A stretch of 64,000 nucleotides of DNA from Pascua guehoae (GCA_001600415.1 BCJX01000005.1:1654405-1718404), one strand, 5' to 3'; shown: positions 40,612-53,336, counted from the stretch's first letter. The notes: generated by a model not told the origin, from the letters alone. Numbers and translations: made by a program.

Positions 40612-41356
40612 ATGCTGCCATTGGAGCCGTGCCCACCCGGCAATGTGTCCTCCATCGCCGCGGATGACCGCACGCCCCGCGTCGTCCGCGATGTCGCTGC
40701 GCGACTGATAGCCACGCTACCAGCCAGGGGTCGCGTGCTGGTAGGCATCGACGGCGTCGACGGCAGCGGCAAGACGACATTCACTTGCTCCCTAGCCTCC
40801 GTGCTCTCCACGTCGGGGCGGCCCATCATCGTGATCCACGAGGACGACTTCCTCAACGTGTCCAGCGTCCGGCACGCGCGGGGGCGCCACTCGCCCGAGG
40901 GGTTCTGGCTCGACACGTACGACGAGGCCGCGTTCCACACCCACGTCCTATCCCCGCTCGTGCAGGGGGACGGGGTGTGCCGCACCCATAGCCACGATGC
41001 ACGCAACGACCGCACCGTGGACGCCGCCGCCATGGTGGCTGCGGCCGACGCAATCGTGCTCGTCGAGGGCATGTTCCTCCACCGCGCCTCTGTCGCTGGG
41101 GCGTGGGACACGTCCGTCTTCCTCGACGTGCCGTTTGCAGAGACCGTGCGCCGCATGGCGGTGCGCGATGGGTCGCCCGCCGACCCCGAGCATCCGAGGA
41201 TGCGCCGCTATGTCGAGGGGGCAAAGACTCTACTTTCTACACGTCAGGCCGTGGGACAAGGCCACGGTCGTGGTGGATAATACCGATCCGGAGCGGGGGA
41301 GGGTGATTGCCCCGCGCGAGGCATGCGCGGCGCGCAATGGGGTGGCTTCCATGTGA
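40612..41356 (+). pseudogene. Uridine kinase-like P-loop kinase with 1-base frameshift
   Basis: A single open frame from ATG encodes an NTPase: Walker A GVDGSGKTT (about residues 48-56), then HEDDFLN (phosphate acceptor pocket), a PEGFWLDTYD segment, VLVEGMFLHR, and the lid MRRYVEG. At 41217-41221 the frame has five G. Dropping one would give YVEGQRLYF and a normal C-terminus (DKATVVVDNTD) ending at 41356; as given, it stops after a nonsense tail at 41280. These enzymes phosphorylate uridine/cytidine to the monophosphate. The motif spacing is that of short bacterial (actinobacterial) uridine-kinase-like proteins, and no intron is present. It may be a sequencing error in a homopolymer or a genuine young inactivation; the absence of other lesions favours error or very recent loss. 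Confidence 0.8.
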
Positions 41357-41797
41357 CACGTGTGTGTTGTGCGTGCTTGTCCCGATGCCTTGGAGGTGTG
41401 TTTGAGACTGCCACAGTGAGCTCAAGCTCTATCATGCTTCTTTGTGTGCCATCTCATCCATTTACAGCCTCTGACACAGTGGTTCGTCTGGTTCCAGTGT
41501 GTGTGTGACTGTCTAACAAGCCGCTCCATCTCAACAGCAGCAGTAGCACAGTCCCCGAATGCATTGGTGCCCCGCGCCACATAACGAGCCTTCAATTCAC
41601 AGGCTGTACCGTTACGCAGGACACGATCCTCCATCTACATCACATGCCCTGTACACTCGATCCGATACGCTCGATCCGATCTGCCACTGCAACAGTGCGG
41701 CACACCACTCCCAGGGCACATGTCACCTATTCAGCCACGCGCAGTCGGGCCCTGCTCGTGTTGCAGCTGTGTCCACGCGTGCAGCATGCTGTGTAAA

Positions 41798-41860
41798 GGT
41801 GACAAATGGGTCCGAGAGCGGCGCAGGGATGCCGAGACACGGGCCGCTCCACCTCTGTCT
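41798..41860 (+). repeat. Decayed repeat, inverted partner of 42780-42870
   Basis: It shares AGGTGACAAA, GAGCGGC, AGGGAT and CCGAG in order with the reverse complement of the 42.8-kb segment, with scattered substitutions. Confidence 0.5.
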
Positions 41861-42779
41861 GGCCTCTAGCGTTCTACAGATAGACAGAGAGAGAGCGTGT
41901 GGGTGTTACTACGCGAGCCTCGTCAACGTGTTTGTCCGATTCTGTGCATTCTTTCTCCCAGGGTCTAGAGTGCAAGCACACCTGGATCGCATGAGAGGCA
42001 CAACACACCGTGAGCTACCCCCGCGGCGGCCCACGGTACCCCAAATTCCTCACCTGCAGAATATCCAGCCCGATCCCAACCCCAGAGTAGTGTGGCCCGC
42101 CACATTCCGCCTGCGTCGCTCGTCTGCACTGCCTTGGCGCCAATGTGCAAAACACTGGGCGGCGAGATGCGCTATCGACCCCTTGTCGATATCTTCTCAG
42201 GAGCGCCATGTTTCGCATCCGATATCCTTGAATGGCGATAAACCTGGACGCCAAGATCCGATGTCAGGTGCAAAGGGGCCCACATGTGACGAGCAAGCGA
42301 CAAGGAATGGGAACTGGCAACCCTCGTGTCCATTCAAGGGGTAGTGACCTTCGGGGCCCAATGTGTCTCGGAACGGAGCGTGGTCGGTGTTTCTGGCCGA
42401 CGCTACCACACCTGCGGCGGAGGGTGTGGTCGCGCGGGCCTTGGCCGAACGCTCGGGTTTGACATCTCGAGACGAACACCACACACGTGTTGATCTTGCA
42501 TTTCTGCACCCGACCCACTGCGCGCGTAACCTCCCTGATAGCGTCGAGTGACCATGGGTAAGCGCTGCCCTGCTTTCCTGAATATCTAGATGAATGGCAG
42601 TCGTCAGCAGACAAAGCGGTGGCATGCGCTGTGCGTCAGGGAGAAGTAGCATAGCGCACTATGCCAATCGTGGATGTGACGTGTCCATTCTGGAGGGAAT
42701 GTCAATGGTGCACTGTCCTGTCTTGCGCCTGAGAGAGGGCATGCCGCTTTGAGAAATGTGACAAACGGCTCGTGATGGC

Positions 42780-42870
42780 GCGGGGGCACACTTGTCTCGG
42801 GGCAGAGCTGCATGCCTCGGTATCCCTGCCGCTCACGATCCAGTTTGTCACCTGTGGCCAGCGTCCAAGC
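42780..42870 (-). repeat. Decayed repeat, inverted partner of 41798-41860
   Basis: On the minus strand it reads GDKLDRERQGYRG, comparable to GDKWVRERRRDAE in the partner. Possibly a fragment of one lost gene or element. Confidence 0.5.
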
Positions 42871-43094
42871 GCTTTCGCTATTCGGTAAATATGCCAACGG
42901 CGTCCATCTGAAAGTGTACAACAACGGCAAGAGGTTGAACGGGAGCCGGTGTTTGTTGATGACACGCGGCTGCCTCGTTGTCTGGCTGCGTCGGTGTCTG
43001 TGTCCATTAGGTTCACTTGTTGCACGGCAGGTGGCGGCGTCGGCATCGGAGGCAGAGTTAATCACGAGTCGATTTATCCTGCATGTCGCTCCTG

Positions 43095-43385
43095 GAATAC
43101 GTGCCACGCTGTACGTACATCAAAAGGCTCTGAATTGTTTGTTCTTCGCGTCGCCAGCATCTAGGTTAGCTTGTTACAGGGGCCGGTGTCGGTGTCAGGT
43201 CAGCTAGAGTCCGACTTGAAGTCTATCCCTTCCTAGAATAGGTGCCATGTATCTGGGAATGTAAAAATAGTAGCAGAAGGTTTCTGAATTGTTTTGTTGT
43301 TGTTGTTGCCATTCCGAGTGCCTCGTCGTCTGCCCAGCAAGGTTAGCGTGTTGCAGGGCAGGTGTCAGAGTCAGCCCGAGTCTAC
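43095..43385. repeat. Diverged tandem duplication, about 120-150 bp units
   Basis: Unit 1 (43095-43212) and unit 2 (about 43233-43385) share, in order, GGAATA/AGAATA with GTGCCA, CTGAATTGTTT, CCAGCA, GGTTAGC(T/G)TGTT and CAGGG, with insertions between the blocks. Confidence 0.55.
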
Positions 43386-44639
43386 CAGCAGTGAGACTAG
43401 TCAACGTCATCGAACGCGAGCCGGGGTTTGGATAATTGTGTGTTCCATACTTTGGTCTTTGTGCGCGTCCCAACTGGCGGACTTGGGCGCGTGGAGCGTG
43501 ACAAGACGCGTCGTCGCAACGTTGTTATCGTCGGCGTGACACGACGGATCCAGCACAACGGTGTGCCTCTGTGCCTCGGTCACGGCTCTCAGTGACATGA
43601 AACGGTGCTCTTGAAGCTCAAGGCGTCGTCGGGAATGTCAGAAGTTTTGGCACACATGTGATGAGCATTGAGTACCCATAGTTTCCCCCAGAGGAGCTGG
43701 AATCAGTCGCGACCCGTGGTCAACCGTAGTCTACTTAGGTAGTCAAACGATGTGACATCGGATGCTTTCGAGACGCCGGCAAGGCACTGCAATGTCACTT
43801 GGCGACCGTGACGCCAGCACCTCGGGGGCAATCTCTGTCGCTACCAGCGTAAGTCGCCGTCACCAAGTGGGAGAGCACAACTATATCGGGTGCCTGCGAC
43901 GGTTAACTGTGCGCAAAACTCCCACGAATATGCGTATTGTCACGATCGAACCTCAATTTGGTCGCCAGGCCCACGTATCGCCCCCCTTACGACGCTTCGA
44001 GGCATGCCGTGTTTGCGTTCCCACACGTTCCAGCGTTGAGCAGGAACGGTTTCGGACGCGAGGCACCGGTGCGGCTCCACTCGACATGAAGCTTGGCACA
44101 AGAATGTACGGCAACCACCAGTGTGTGTTTGAATGCCGCGCTGCTGATCGTGGAATACAGTACCTTTGTGGAGGCAGGCCCGGTGGGGCACTCGTCGTCG
44201 GTACGGCGGCCGATGCGGCCGGTCTCTACGCGGTGGGCGCCGTCAGCGGTCGAGGCGGCCGGGACGGTCCCGCTTTCTGTAAACAGACGCGACGCGCCGA
44301 CGAGCATGGTCGACGACCTTTCGATGAGGACATGTTCAATCCCGATTCAGAGTGGTTTGGTCAAGCGGGACACGTCGCGTCCATTGTCGTGTTTCCAAAT
44401 GACACCGTTGCGTCAACGGGGAGCACCTCAAACGCGCCACAAGAGCAATTATCTCCAAGCGGTAATGTCCGTTTGACAAATGTCGGGACGAATGCTTGGC
44501 GGAGCATGTGTCTCAGATGAGCATTTTACGTTGGTCTGTCGCCACTTATCCCCGCAATTGCTTCAAACGCGAGCTTGCCGACAGACATGCCGACACGCCT
44601 GCCGAAGGTGCACAGCTCGGGTCGTGGGGAAGCACTTGA

Positions 44640-44776
44640 GTGGGTGAATAACGTACACTACTGCAGCATGTTCCCGGAATGTTCTCACACAAAACTCCCA
44701 GTTGTGGATGGGGTGATTCCAGATCGGCATCCAAGTCTTTGTTGCGTAAGCGACGACTGATGTGGGTGAATAACGT
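44640..44776. repeat. 15-bp direct repeat GTGGGTGAATAACGT
   Basis: Exact copies at 44640-44654 and 44762-44776, with a 107-bp spacer. Confidence 0.85.
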
Positions 44777-46530
44777 TAGCTTTGGCACGCTGGGTGGCGC
44801 GGGCATGCCAACCGTGTCCCGCCATAAGTCTGGGCCGCGGTGTATGCCGAGCTTGTTAACGTTTGTTGTTACGCATGGTTACGTGAGCGTCCGCATGAAA
44901 CTGCACTCTCAGGCCCGATTGAGCCAGGTGGGGCAAGAGTGGTAGCTTCCGACGGGAAGGTTGCTTTTTTTTTTTTTTTTTGCTCAAAATTGGCACGAAA
45001 TAAAAAGTCGCCTTTTTGCCACAACTGTCGAGTGGCGAGACGTGTTCGTCCCGATGTGAACTCTGTGGCACCTCTTTGAGACTCACAACGTCACAGCGGT
45101 AGAATCAAGTGCAACGAACGGACATTGATCGCGACCTCACATCTACATCTACATTCCGACAATGCACAAGCGAGGATGCGAGCAATTGAGGAACAAAACT
45201 TTTGTTTTCTTGAGGCGGATCGGCGCGGCGTGACCATACCGTGACACGCTTGGCACGCGGACGCGACAAAGTAGAGCAATATTCTTATGGCGCCACAATG
45301 CACAATGGCGCTCGGCAGGTTGTTCGCATGGTCGCATGACTCGAGGTGGCGCCGGAGATCGACGAGACCCAGTTGGAATGTAGCCTGGAGCAGCTGGAGA
45401 CGAGCCAGCACGGATAGTTGACAAGCTCAGCGTGGCGTGACCACTAAATGACAGACAAGGTGCAAAACATCAAGTGTCTGGATGCGTTCCACAGCCACCG
45501 CCGGTGTCGAGGCCCAATAACAGCGGCGCAAGCGACGACATTGCAATGTGAGACTGGAGAATTAAGGTTGGACAGAGGTCGTTTGTGGTCACGGAACGGG
45601 AACATTGCGGTGGTGATAACGATAACTCATACCGCCACGCACAGCTCTTGGGGATGTTGTTGACCTCGACGGGGGGGAACCGGGATTGCGCAGCTGGCGG
45701 TCGCGGGAAAGAAAGGTACAGACAACATAAACGACACCCGACTGCGCCACTGCGCATATCTCAACAATTAATAATGGCATGTGTCCACCGCGGGGCTGCA
45801 CCGCTTGAGATATTATTGTACGTTGCATGGCGTTGCCAACTTGCGACATGATCTGCGCACCTGCGTACGACCCCATCTCGTGCCACACCACGCACAACAA
45901 CACAAACTGCGTACCTGGCCTGCGCCATCTCTTGCTGCAAGGAACAATAAATACAACAGGCACGCTTCCGCGACGCCTTTTCGGAGCGGACCTTGATTCC
46001 CGGTTCCCGGCGGTGCCCGTGGCAACTGTGCAACAATGAATACACCCACAAGTGTCGTCGACGCCGCCGTCGTAGTCGTCGTCGTCAATGGTGGCGCCAG
46101 CCCAGTGGCGTGCGTTCCCGTGTCTGAGTCTGAGCAGTTTGAGGCTGCCTAATGGGCGATCAGGAGCTTAGGCTTACGCTTCCCTGCGCCACCTCCCTGC
46201 TTCCGGAAGCCAATGCGAGCATCGGGAGCTGTCAGGAGCGCACGAGGTTTGGGCACCGAGATTGGCACCGCTGGCGATCAGGTGGTACATACTGTACGTA
46301 CAGAATGTGGGCCCATTCCCAACGCAAGGTTTGTCTGGTGTGGTGGAGGAGGTTGCGAGGTCGTCGTCTGCCTTTGCACGACCGGGAACACACACTCACC
46401 CTTGTTCGTTCATTTCTACGACGCCAACGTGGGCAGCGTGACGAGCGCGTGACACGACGGTGGCGTTGGGCGGGCTCGGCAGACCTGTGCTGGCAACCAT
46501 GCGGAAAACTCTATTGCCACCGACCATCCG

Positions 46531-46558
46531 AGAGAGAGCCAGAGAGAGAGAGAGAGAG
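46531..46558. repeat. GA microsatellite
   Basis: (GA)n with one interruption. A shorter CT run lies at about 46897-46912 in the opposite sense. Confidence 0.9.
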
Positions 46559-47592
46559 TATCGAGGCGTGGGGGCAGGGCAGAGCATCAAAGACAATGCC
46601 GGCATCATGCCACGTCCCGCGGTGCCTGTGTTTGTCTTTCGGCGCACATCACACCACTCGACTCCACACAACCCAACCCACCTTGCATTTTTCGGCTGGG
46701 ACGGGGGCAAACCGAGCAACAAACCCCGATCAGACGCAACCCAGGGCGTACGTCCCAACAACAAAGTAGTGCGCCACTTCGGTACCTTGGGTCTTTGCTA
46801 CTCCAACGTCATGGACCACGACGCGTGTGCCTAGAACCGCGGGTGACGCCGCTGGCGGCAGTTGGCTATTACGTTGTTGGTCGGCGCCACTCGCTCTCTC
46901 TCTCTCTCTCAAAGCCGTCTGCGTGTGAGCCACACGAGCGAAAGCGTTACGGATCACGCTCGTGGTATGGAGCGACCCGAGGTTGGGCAGGCGAGACCCC
47001 GGCCGAGTCGTGGCTGGCCAGTCTTTGAACCAAAAGGTAATGTGTATCGCCCTGAAGTTAGAGGCTGGTTTGTCCAAAAACCTTGTGCATAATACCTGTA
47101 CGGGTGCTCCATTAGGAAAGTCGACTAGGGGGTCACTTGATACCCCCTTCCGGCCGTTATTAGACATGTGGTTTGGACATTAGATGAACAGAAACCAGCA
47201 CCGCCCGCACCGCAATAGCACTGGTGTGGCAGCCGTGGGATATGCTCGGTGCCTCGGCCGCCATGATACACGGGCGGCGATGCAAACAGCGATGCGACTC
47301 GGATGCAACCGTTTCGGCCCATCCTTGCCCCTTCACATTACATTACATGTCACACCAGTGTCACTGCTGCCACCCCCTCATGTCGCCCCCTCGTGCCCGG
47401 TGCCACATTGGGCCGGTGCCGCATTGCAGGCTGTGCAGCTCAAACAGCTCAATCACATGCTCGACATACTCGAGGCGAGTTGGCTGCGGAGCAGTAGCCA
47501 TTCCGCAACGGCAGTGATCGTCAGTGATCCGCAGACGCCATGTTACAGGGGACCCGGCACAAGGACAACAGGGGGTGGCTGCTGGGGGGCCT

Positions 47593-47593
<1 letters not shown>

Positions 47594-47626
<33 letters not shown>
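47594..47626. repeat. GT microsatellite
   Basis: (GT)n of about 15 units followed by TGTGGC copies. Confidence 0.95.
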
Positions 47627-50600
47627 GCTGTGGCTGTGGCTTGTGGCTAACTGTGGCGCACGTCAATTATTAATTACTCTGCAGGGACAGCTGCGCCAGC
47701 ATCTGCAAATGGGTGGGCTGGTGCAACAGTTCGGGAACGGTATGGCGCTCACATGTTGCCAAAGATGGACATCACCTCGGGCATCTCGCGAGCATCGCAA
47801 CTCGGGGGTTGCACATCGCCCTTGTAGTCTCACAATGAGCATGGTATGAATGTGGCACCACACCTGGGGTGGCGCTGAGATGACCCGACCACTATGACAA
47901 CGCGCAGTGGGCGTGTGAAGTTGCGAGCTGCTAAGTTGGAGGTGCTCGCAGTTGAGGGTGATTGCGGGAATAACATTGGTATCTGGGGCACTGGCACAAA
48001 AGCACTCGCGTGAAATAGCAACGTGCACAGCTGTGACGCATTGTGACGTCCCGGGGCCTGCTAGCACCGCACCAATTTGCTGCGTTTCACAAAGAGGGTC
48101 GCTGACATTTACTATTCTATTAGCAACGGGTGGAGTCATGACGACAGGCATTAACGGAAAAACGTGGCCTTGTTTCCGTTGCTGTGCAGCTGTGCACAGC
48201 GGTGCTCTAGTCTGAATGCTTGTTGGAAAATAGTTGAGAGATCTGACGTCTGACGATGAACCGATAGGGCATGTCAGCCGAGTTTCAGGGCTGATGGCAA
48301 CAAAAAGCACAAAGCACGAGGGCGTGAAAATAGCAAAAGGTGGACTGTTAGTGCCACCAATGCCAGCATAGGTCAGCAACCCATCGAGGCGATTGCATAA
48401 TAGCGACAATATTTCCAGGCCAACGAAACCTTCCCGGTCCCCCAACTGGCAAGGCGACAGGGTGAGGGGCACACCCTCAAACAGGGACCGGGAACGAGTA
48501 GGGTTTGCGGCACAAAATGTGGAGCGTCAGGGAGGTTATGTTGAAAGGGGTTCTACGAGTACGGTGGACATACAGTAAAGCTAATTGACATAGGGTGAAT
48601 AGATCAAGGCTCGTGGAATGCCAGAGAAAAAAAAAGGTTTGCCTGGAAGTCTGTTGCATGTCTGAGGCATGTCAAACGATGGAGGATCTAGGATGGGCCG
48701 TGAGGGGATTTCATTGCACGAGTCTTGGTGTGTTTGGTAAGCCTCATGCATAGCCAAGCGGCCAAGAGGAGCCAAGGAGGCGAGCCTGCGTAACCAAAAG
48801 TATGGGGTGTTTCTAGTGTGAGGCTGGATGACCTCAACAGCCGCGGGTCATGACAAGACGAGAGTGCCTTGCATTAGACTATGCATTAGGACGACAGCAA
48901 GCCTCGCATCTGCAGGTTGTACCCATGTCACATGTGTTTGTTGTGAACGACGGCGTCTGTTCTGCCGCTGGCGGAAGTAGGGCATCCGTGTCCCCGTGTC
49001 CTATAGACCTGGCGACGGGGTGAGATGAAACGAGCAGTGCCAGGCAGGAACAAACGACGGCGGTGCAGGTTGGGAAACTCTAGTGGGAGGCAGTGGTGCT
49101 GCGGGGCGCAACAACACTGCCTCATTGTGCAGGCCAACCAGGTCCCATGTCCAAATCGAGCAGCACAGGCATCAATAGTCGCTCAATTTGGCTCGCAGCG
49201 CGCAAACCTGGGGCGCGCAGTTCCAAAGGCTAGGTAGGCCATTGGCAACGGTCGCGTCGCCACTCACGCTTTTGGCTAAGCTAGGATGGACCAGACGCCA
49301 TGACTGGGTCCAAGTCGATGGCGCTCATCGTCGATCGCGGGCCCAGGATAGTGGCTCCCGCGACGGCCACGGCTGCCGCGGTGCTTAGCAGCCATTGGTC
49401 ATGATCACGCTGAAAACGAACAATGGGGGGAGGGGTCTCAGCATGCTCCATGCATATGCTCAGCATGCCGAGTGGAGTAGAGTCGAGTCTAGTCACCCAG
49501 GGGTGGCCGGTCTGGAACAAACCCTGGCGGCCGCGGCGGGTAGCGTGTTGGAAATCCCCTGCCGAATGCGGTGCAGCTCGGTGGTATGTGGGTTCGCAGC
49601 ACGCAGCGTTGGAAGCTCACGATTGCGACGGGGCGACGACGACGACGACGACGTCTGGCGGTGGTGGCACAGACTCCACGGCACGCCCCTGGGTTCTCGC
49701 CCCTTTTGCCCCCCCCCCCTCCCCCCCGCCCCCCCAACGCGTGCTGCTGCTGGTCTCAAACTGGGCGTGCACGGGGCAGTCGTTCCGATTGGGGCAACTC
49801 TTAAGGCGGTGTGGCGTGCTGGCGTGAAGCCATTTGAGCGGTTCCATTTTCTGCTTGCTGGCACCGTTCCTTGGAGCATTCGAGATGAGATTGGGCGGCA
49901 TGCGTCCTTGGCTGTCATCGCCGAGCAAAGGGGGGCGGGAGGTGGGGCCCGGCCCAGGGGCAGGGGCAACTGCATTGACAGCGAGGAGCAGCACCCATGT
50001 GCGACGTTGGCGCAGAATGGGGAATGGGGAGGGGGGGAGAAACCTTACCGCATGCGGACATGCGGAACATGCATGGCTTGGAGAGTGGCGCCTAATGGGG
50101 GGGGCGCGACCAAGTTGCTCCAGTAGTGGAGAGAGAGAGCCAAGCTCGGTCGTGATGGAGCTTAATCGCATTGCTCTGACTTCAGACTCTGGCTCGGGTG
50201 GATCCACCCCTAGCCTAAGAGCGCGGCAGGGGGGGGGCCAAGAGGGGTGGCGGGGGGGGGAAACAGGCACGCTCACATTTAGACGAAGAAAAAAAAAAAA
50301 AAAAAATCGGCCCTGGCCCTTAACCCTAAGGATAACTGACACGCATCGCCATGCGCGGTGCGCGAAAATGTAAAATGGAAATTATCCATGGCCTCTGGTG
50401 CTGTGCCCAGGGGCGGCATGCCGCTAGCGACAACGCCATGCTGTGGCGTTCAAGCTCAGTGGCTGTGGTGGTGGTGGGTGGTGTGAGGTTGGTGGCGTCG
50501 GTCGTGTGGTTTTTCGGTCGTCACAATCGTGGCGGGACAAGGTCCTCCCTGTACGATCTAGGCTAGGGCCCAAAAACCGACGTCAACGTAAGCCTCTGTC

Positions 50601-51293
50601 GCTCAATTCCTCTTGTCGCCACCCCTCCGCCTCCCGCCTGCCTACGGGTGCGTTGGGCTAGCCAGCCCCAGGCCAACTGGCCAGCATTGGGTGCCCGGCC
50701 CCGGCCCTCCCCTCTTCTCCCCTTGCTCGGGGGGGGAGGGGAGGTGGGGGACTGCACCTCGACAGCTGCTGGCCCCCCCCTGCGACGGGGCTTGGCCCAG
50801 CTCTTGGTTCTGCCTCTCTCAGCTGACTTGCCATCCTGCTGGCGCCTCGCCGTCGTCCAGCCGCTCGTCCTCTGCTCTGGCGCGCTGTCGTGTCGTCGCA
50901 GCCTGCCGCGCTGTCAGCGTGAACCCTGGAAAGCAGTCAGATGCCAGAAGTCTTAGAGGGGAACATTCAAAACGGCATACCTCTCCTGCCACCATCTCCA
51001 ACGCGCCTCCCTCACATCCCATCAAAACGAACCACCACTTGGGCTACTCGCGGCCCATTCCTCCATCCTCTCATCCTCCCCTTTCTTCTTCTTTCATAGA
51101 CGTTCACACTTTCTTCTTCTTAATACGGCGCCTACTTGGCCCCGATCTCTTTCGCTCCCCCCCCTCCATTTCATTCAAAGACCACACACGCCACGCCCGC
51201 GGCAACCCCATCTCGACGCCCCTTCCCCCTCCACACGCCTCGTGACGACCCCACCCCACTACCCCACACCACCACCCCGTGTACGCCGCAGTC

Positions 51294-52678
51294 ATGACTG
51301 GTTCTTGCTCGACGACGCACCCCCACTCCATCGACAATGGCTTTGTCCAACTTGTCTCTGTGATCGGCAACGGTGCCTACGGCGTCGTCTTCCTCGCCGT
51401 CGACTACCGCTATGGTCGCCCCATCAAGCGCGCTGTCAAGCAGCTGCGCCGCCACGGCATCGACGAGAGGCAAAGACGCTTCCAGCTCCGCGAGATTGCC
51501 CTTCACCGCCGCGCCTCGAGGCATCCCAGTATCATCCACATGGACCGCCTTGTGGAAGAACACGACAGTGTCTATGTCATCATGGACTATGGCGACGAAG
51601 GTGACCTCTTTGCCATGATCACCGAAAAGCAACGGGTGAGTAACCAATCCGTCGTCAATCCTCCGCCAATCTGCCACACACAACCCACCCACCCGACACA
51701 CATTGTCGTGTCGGGCGCCACCCCCTGTTGTGTTTGTGCACCAGTGGACTAACACCCTCGCAGTATGCCGGTGACAACGACCTCATCCGCTCCGTCTTCC
51801 TGCAGATCCTCGACGGCATCGACTGGCTGCACCAGCTCGGCATTGCGCACCGTGATGTCAAGCCCGAAAACATTGTGTGCTCCAACGACGGCACGCGCGT
51901 GCGCATTGTCGACTTTGGACTGGCCACCTCCGAGTCGACCTCGAGCGAGTTTGGGTGCGGAAGCACCTTTTACATTGCTCCCGAGTGCCTCGGCGAGTGG
52001 TCGACCGCAGCGACGTCGTACCCGACGCGCTCTGCCGACGTGTGGTCGCTCGGTGTCATTCTCGTCAACCTCGTCTGCGGCCGCAACCCATGGCGCTGTG
52101 CGTCGCCCAACGACGAGTCGTTCTCGGCCTTTTTGCAGGACCCCACTTTCCTCCGCCGCATTCTCCCCATTTCGCACAACTGCCTCTCCATCTTGGCTCA
52201 GATCTTTACGCTCGACCCCGCCCAGCGCATCACGCTAGACTGCCTCCGCGAACTCATTCTCAACATCGACTCGTTTACTGATGACATTCCCGTTCCCCCC
52301 TCGCGCCCCGTCGCCGCTGTCCCCGCCGTCCCGACCCAGTTTGTCGACGCCGCGGCCTACTATGACGCCCCATCCCCAGACGCCGAGCCCGTCTTTTCCT
52401 TTGACGACCCCGAGTTTGAAGACCTCGACGAGCCCCCCTCGCTCGACACGAGCTCGCGCATGCCCCTCCGCACCCCGTCCGAGTCGAGCTCGAGCGAGGG
52501 TCACTGGCCCGCGACGCCGCGCATGGACACGTCGTCGTGCTCGACCGCACCACGCGTCGCATCCGTGTCCAGCCTCACCGCACCCGTCTTCGAGGTCCTC
52601 TCAAAGCGCAAGGGCGCCCACCACCACCACCACCCACACAGCCCCGTTTCTTTTGCGACGCACACCATCTTCCCGTAA
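51294..52678 (+). CDS. Ser/Thr protein kinase, Ran1/Ksp1-like
   Basis: Exons 51294-51635 and 51764-52678 give 418 aa. The kinase core has the glycine loop GNGAYGVVF (about 25-33), lysine AVKQL (about 51), catalytic loop HRDVKPEN (about 143), DFG (about 164) and YIAPE (about 184), so all key residues are present. The fold ends near residue 285. A tail of about 130 residues is rich in Ser, Pro and Asp and includes a HHHHHPH tract. The short activation segment with FGCGSTFYIAPEC and the CGRNPW motif resemble the fungal Ran1/Pat1-Ksp1-Vhs1 group, which links nutrient state to meiosis, filamentation or stress; the assignment is by motif and is tentative. A 700-bp CT-rich leader precedes the ATG. 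Confidence 0.93.
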
Positions 52679-53336
52679 CGACGTCCCCACACGTGACGAA
52701 AGGCTATCCCATCGCCCTTGTCTCGATATTATTTCAACTCGTTTCTTCTCTTTTTTTTTTTTGGTCCTCCAGCGATCTTTTTTTGGCATCTCTCTCAACT
52801 AGAGCATCACCACCCAACACCCACGAAGAAGTTGTAGGAATTAGGGATACCTCCCTCGACGGTGAGGAGGTTTGTAGCGCAGCAGCAGTAGATACATTGA
52901 ATAGTAGTATGCATGTACCATGACGGAACTTGGAGTGTTGGAAGAGGCTGAACCCCATGCCGTCGGAGCTTGTCTCAGCTGTAGCCACTCTTGCCCCAGT
53001 GGCGGATTAGGTTTGAGATGAGATGCCAAGGTTAGCACGGCATCTTGGCCCATTCAGTTGTCTACCTTTGTTGCAGTAGGGAATGCTAAACGCGCGGGTG
53101 TCACAGTAGTGCGACAAGACTTGGCGGCAGTTGCACGGCGTTGCATCTTGGAGCGAGGGGGTGAGGGGTGAGCGGGGTAGACGATGCGGGCCGGGGCGTG
53201 TGATCGAGCTTAATTGGCTTTGGTCATCCGCAGCGCCAAACGACGACATAACGTGATCAACGTGAACAAATGTGGTGCCTAGGTTTTGTGCTAGACGCCT
53301 TTTTGGGCCTTTGACGGGGAACATTCCTCCTTGTGA

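Larger units (their letters stand above)
41357..51293. other. Largest gene desert, about 10 kb
   Basis: It contains decayed repeat pairs (41.8/42.8 kb inverted, 43.1-43.4 kb tandem, 44.64/44.76 kb 15-bp direct repeat). Homopolymers occur at 44965-44981 (T) and 50288-50305 (A), and GA and GT microsatellites are present. The last 700 bp are the CT-rich promoter/leader of the protein kinase. A plus-strand segment 46213-46452 (GPIPNARFVWCGGGG to ANVGSV) has coding-like texture but no defined gene structure. Confidence 0.5.

Noticed and set aside
43762..44520. 252-codon plus-strand frame
   Set aside because: No motif is present and codon use is unlike the window's real genes, so it is likely a chance frame in the desert.
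46531..46913. GA and CT runs as arms of an inverted-repeat element
   Set aside because: Only the simple repeats pair; the flanks do not match, so there is no evidence of a transposon.
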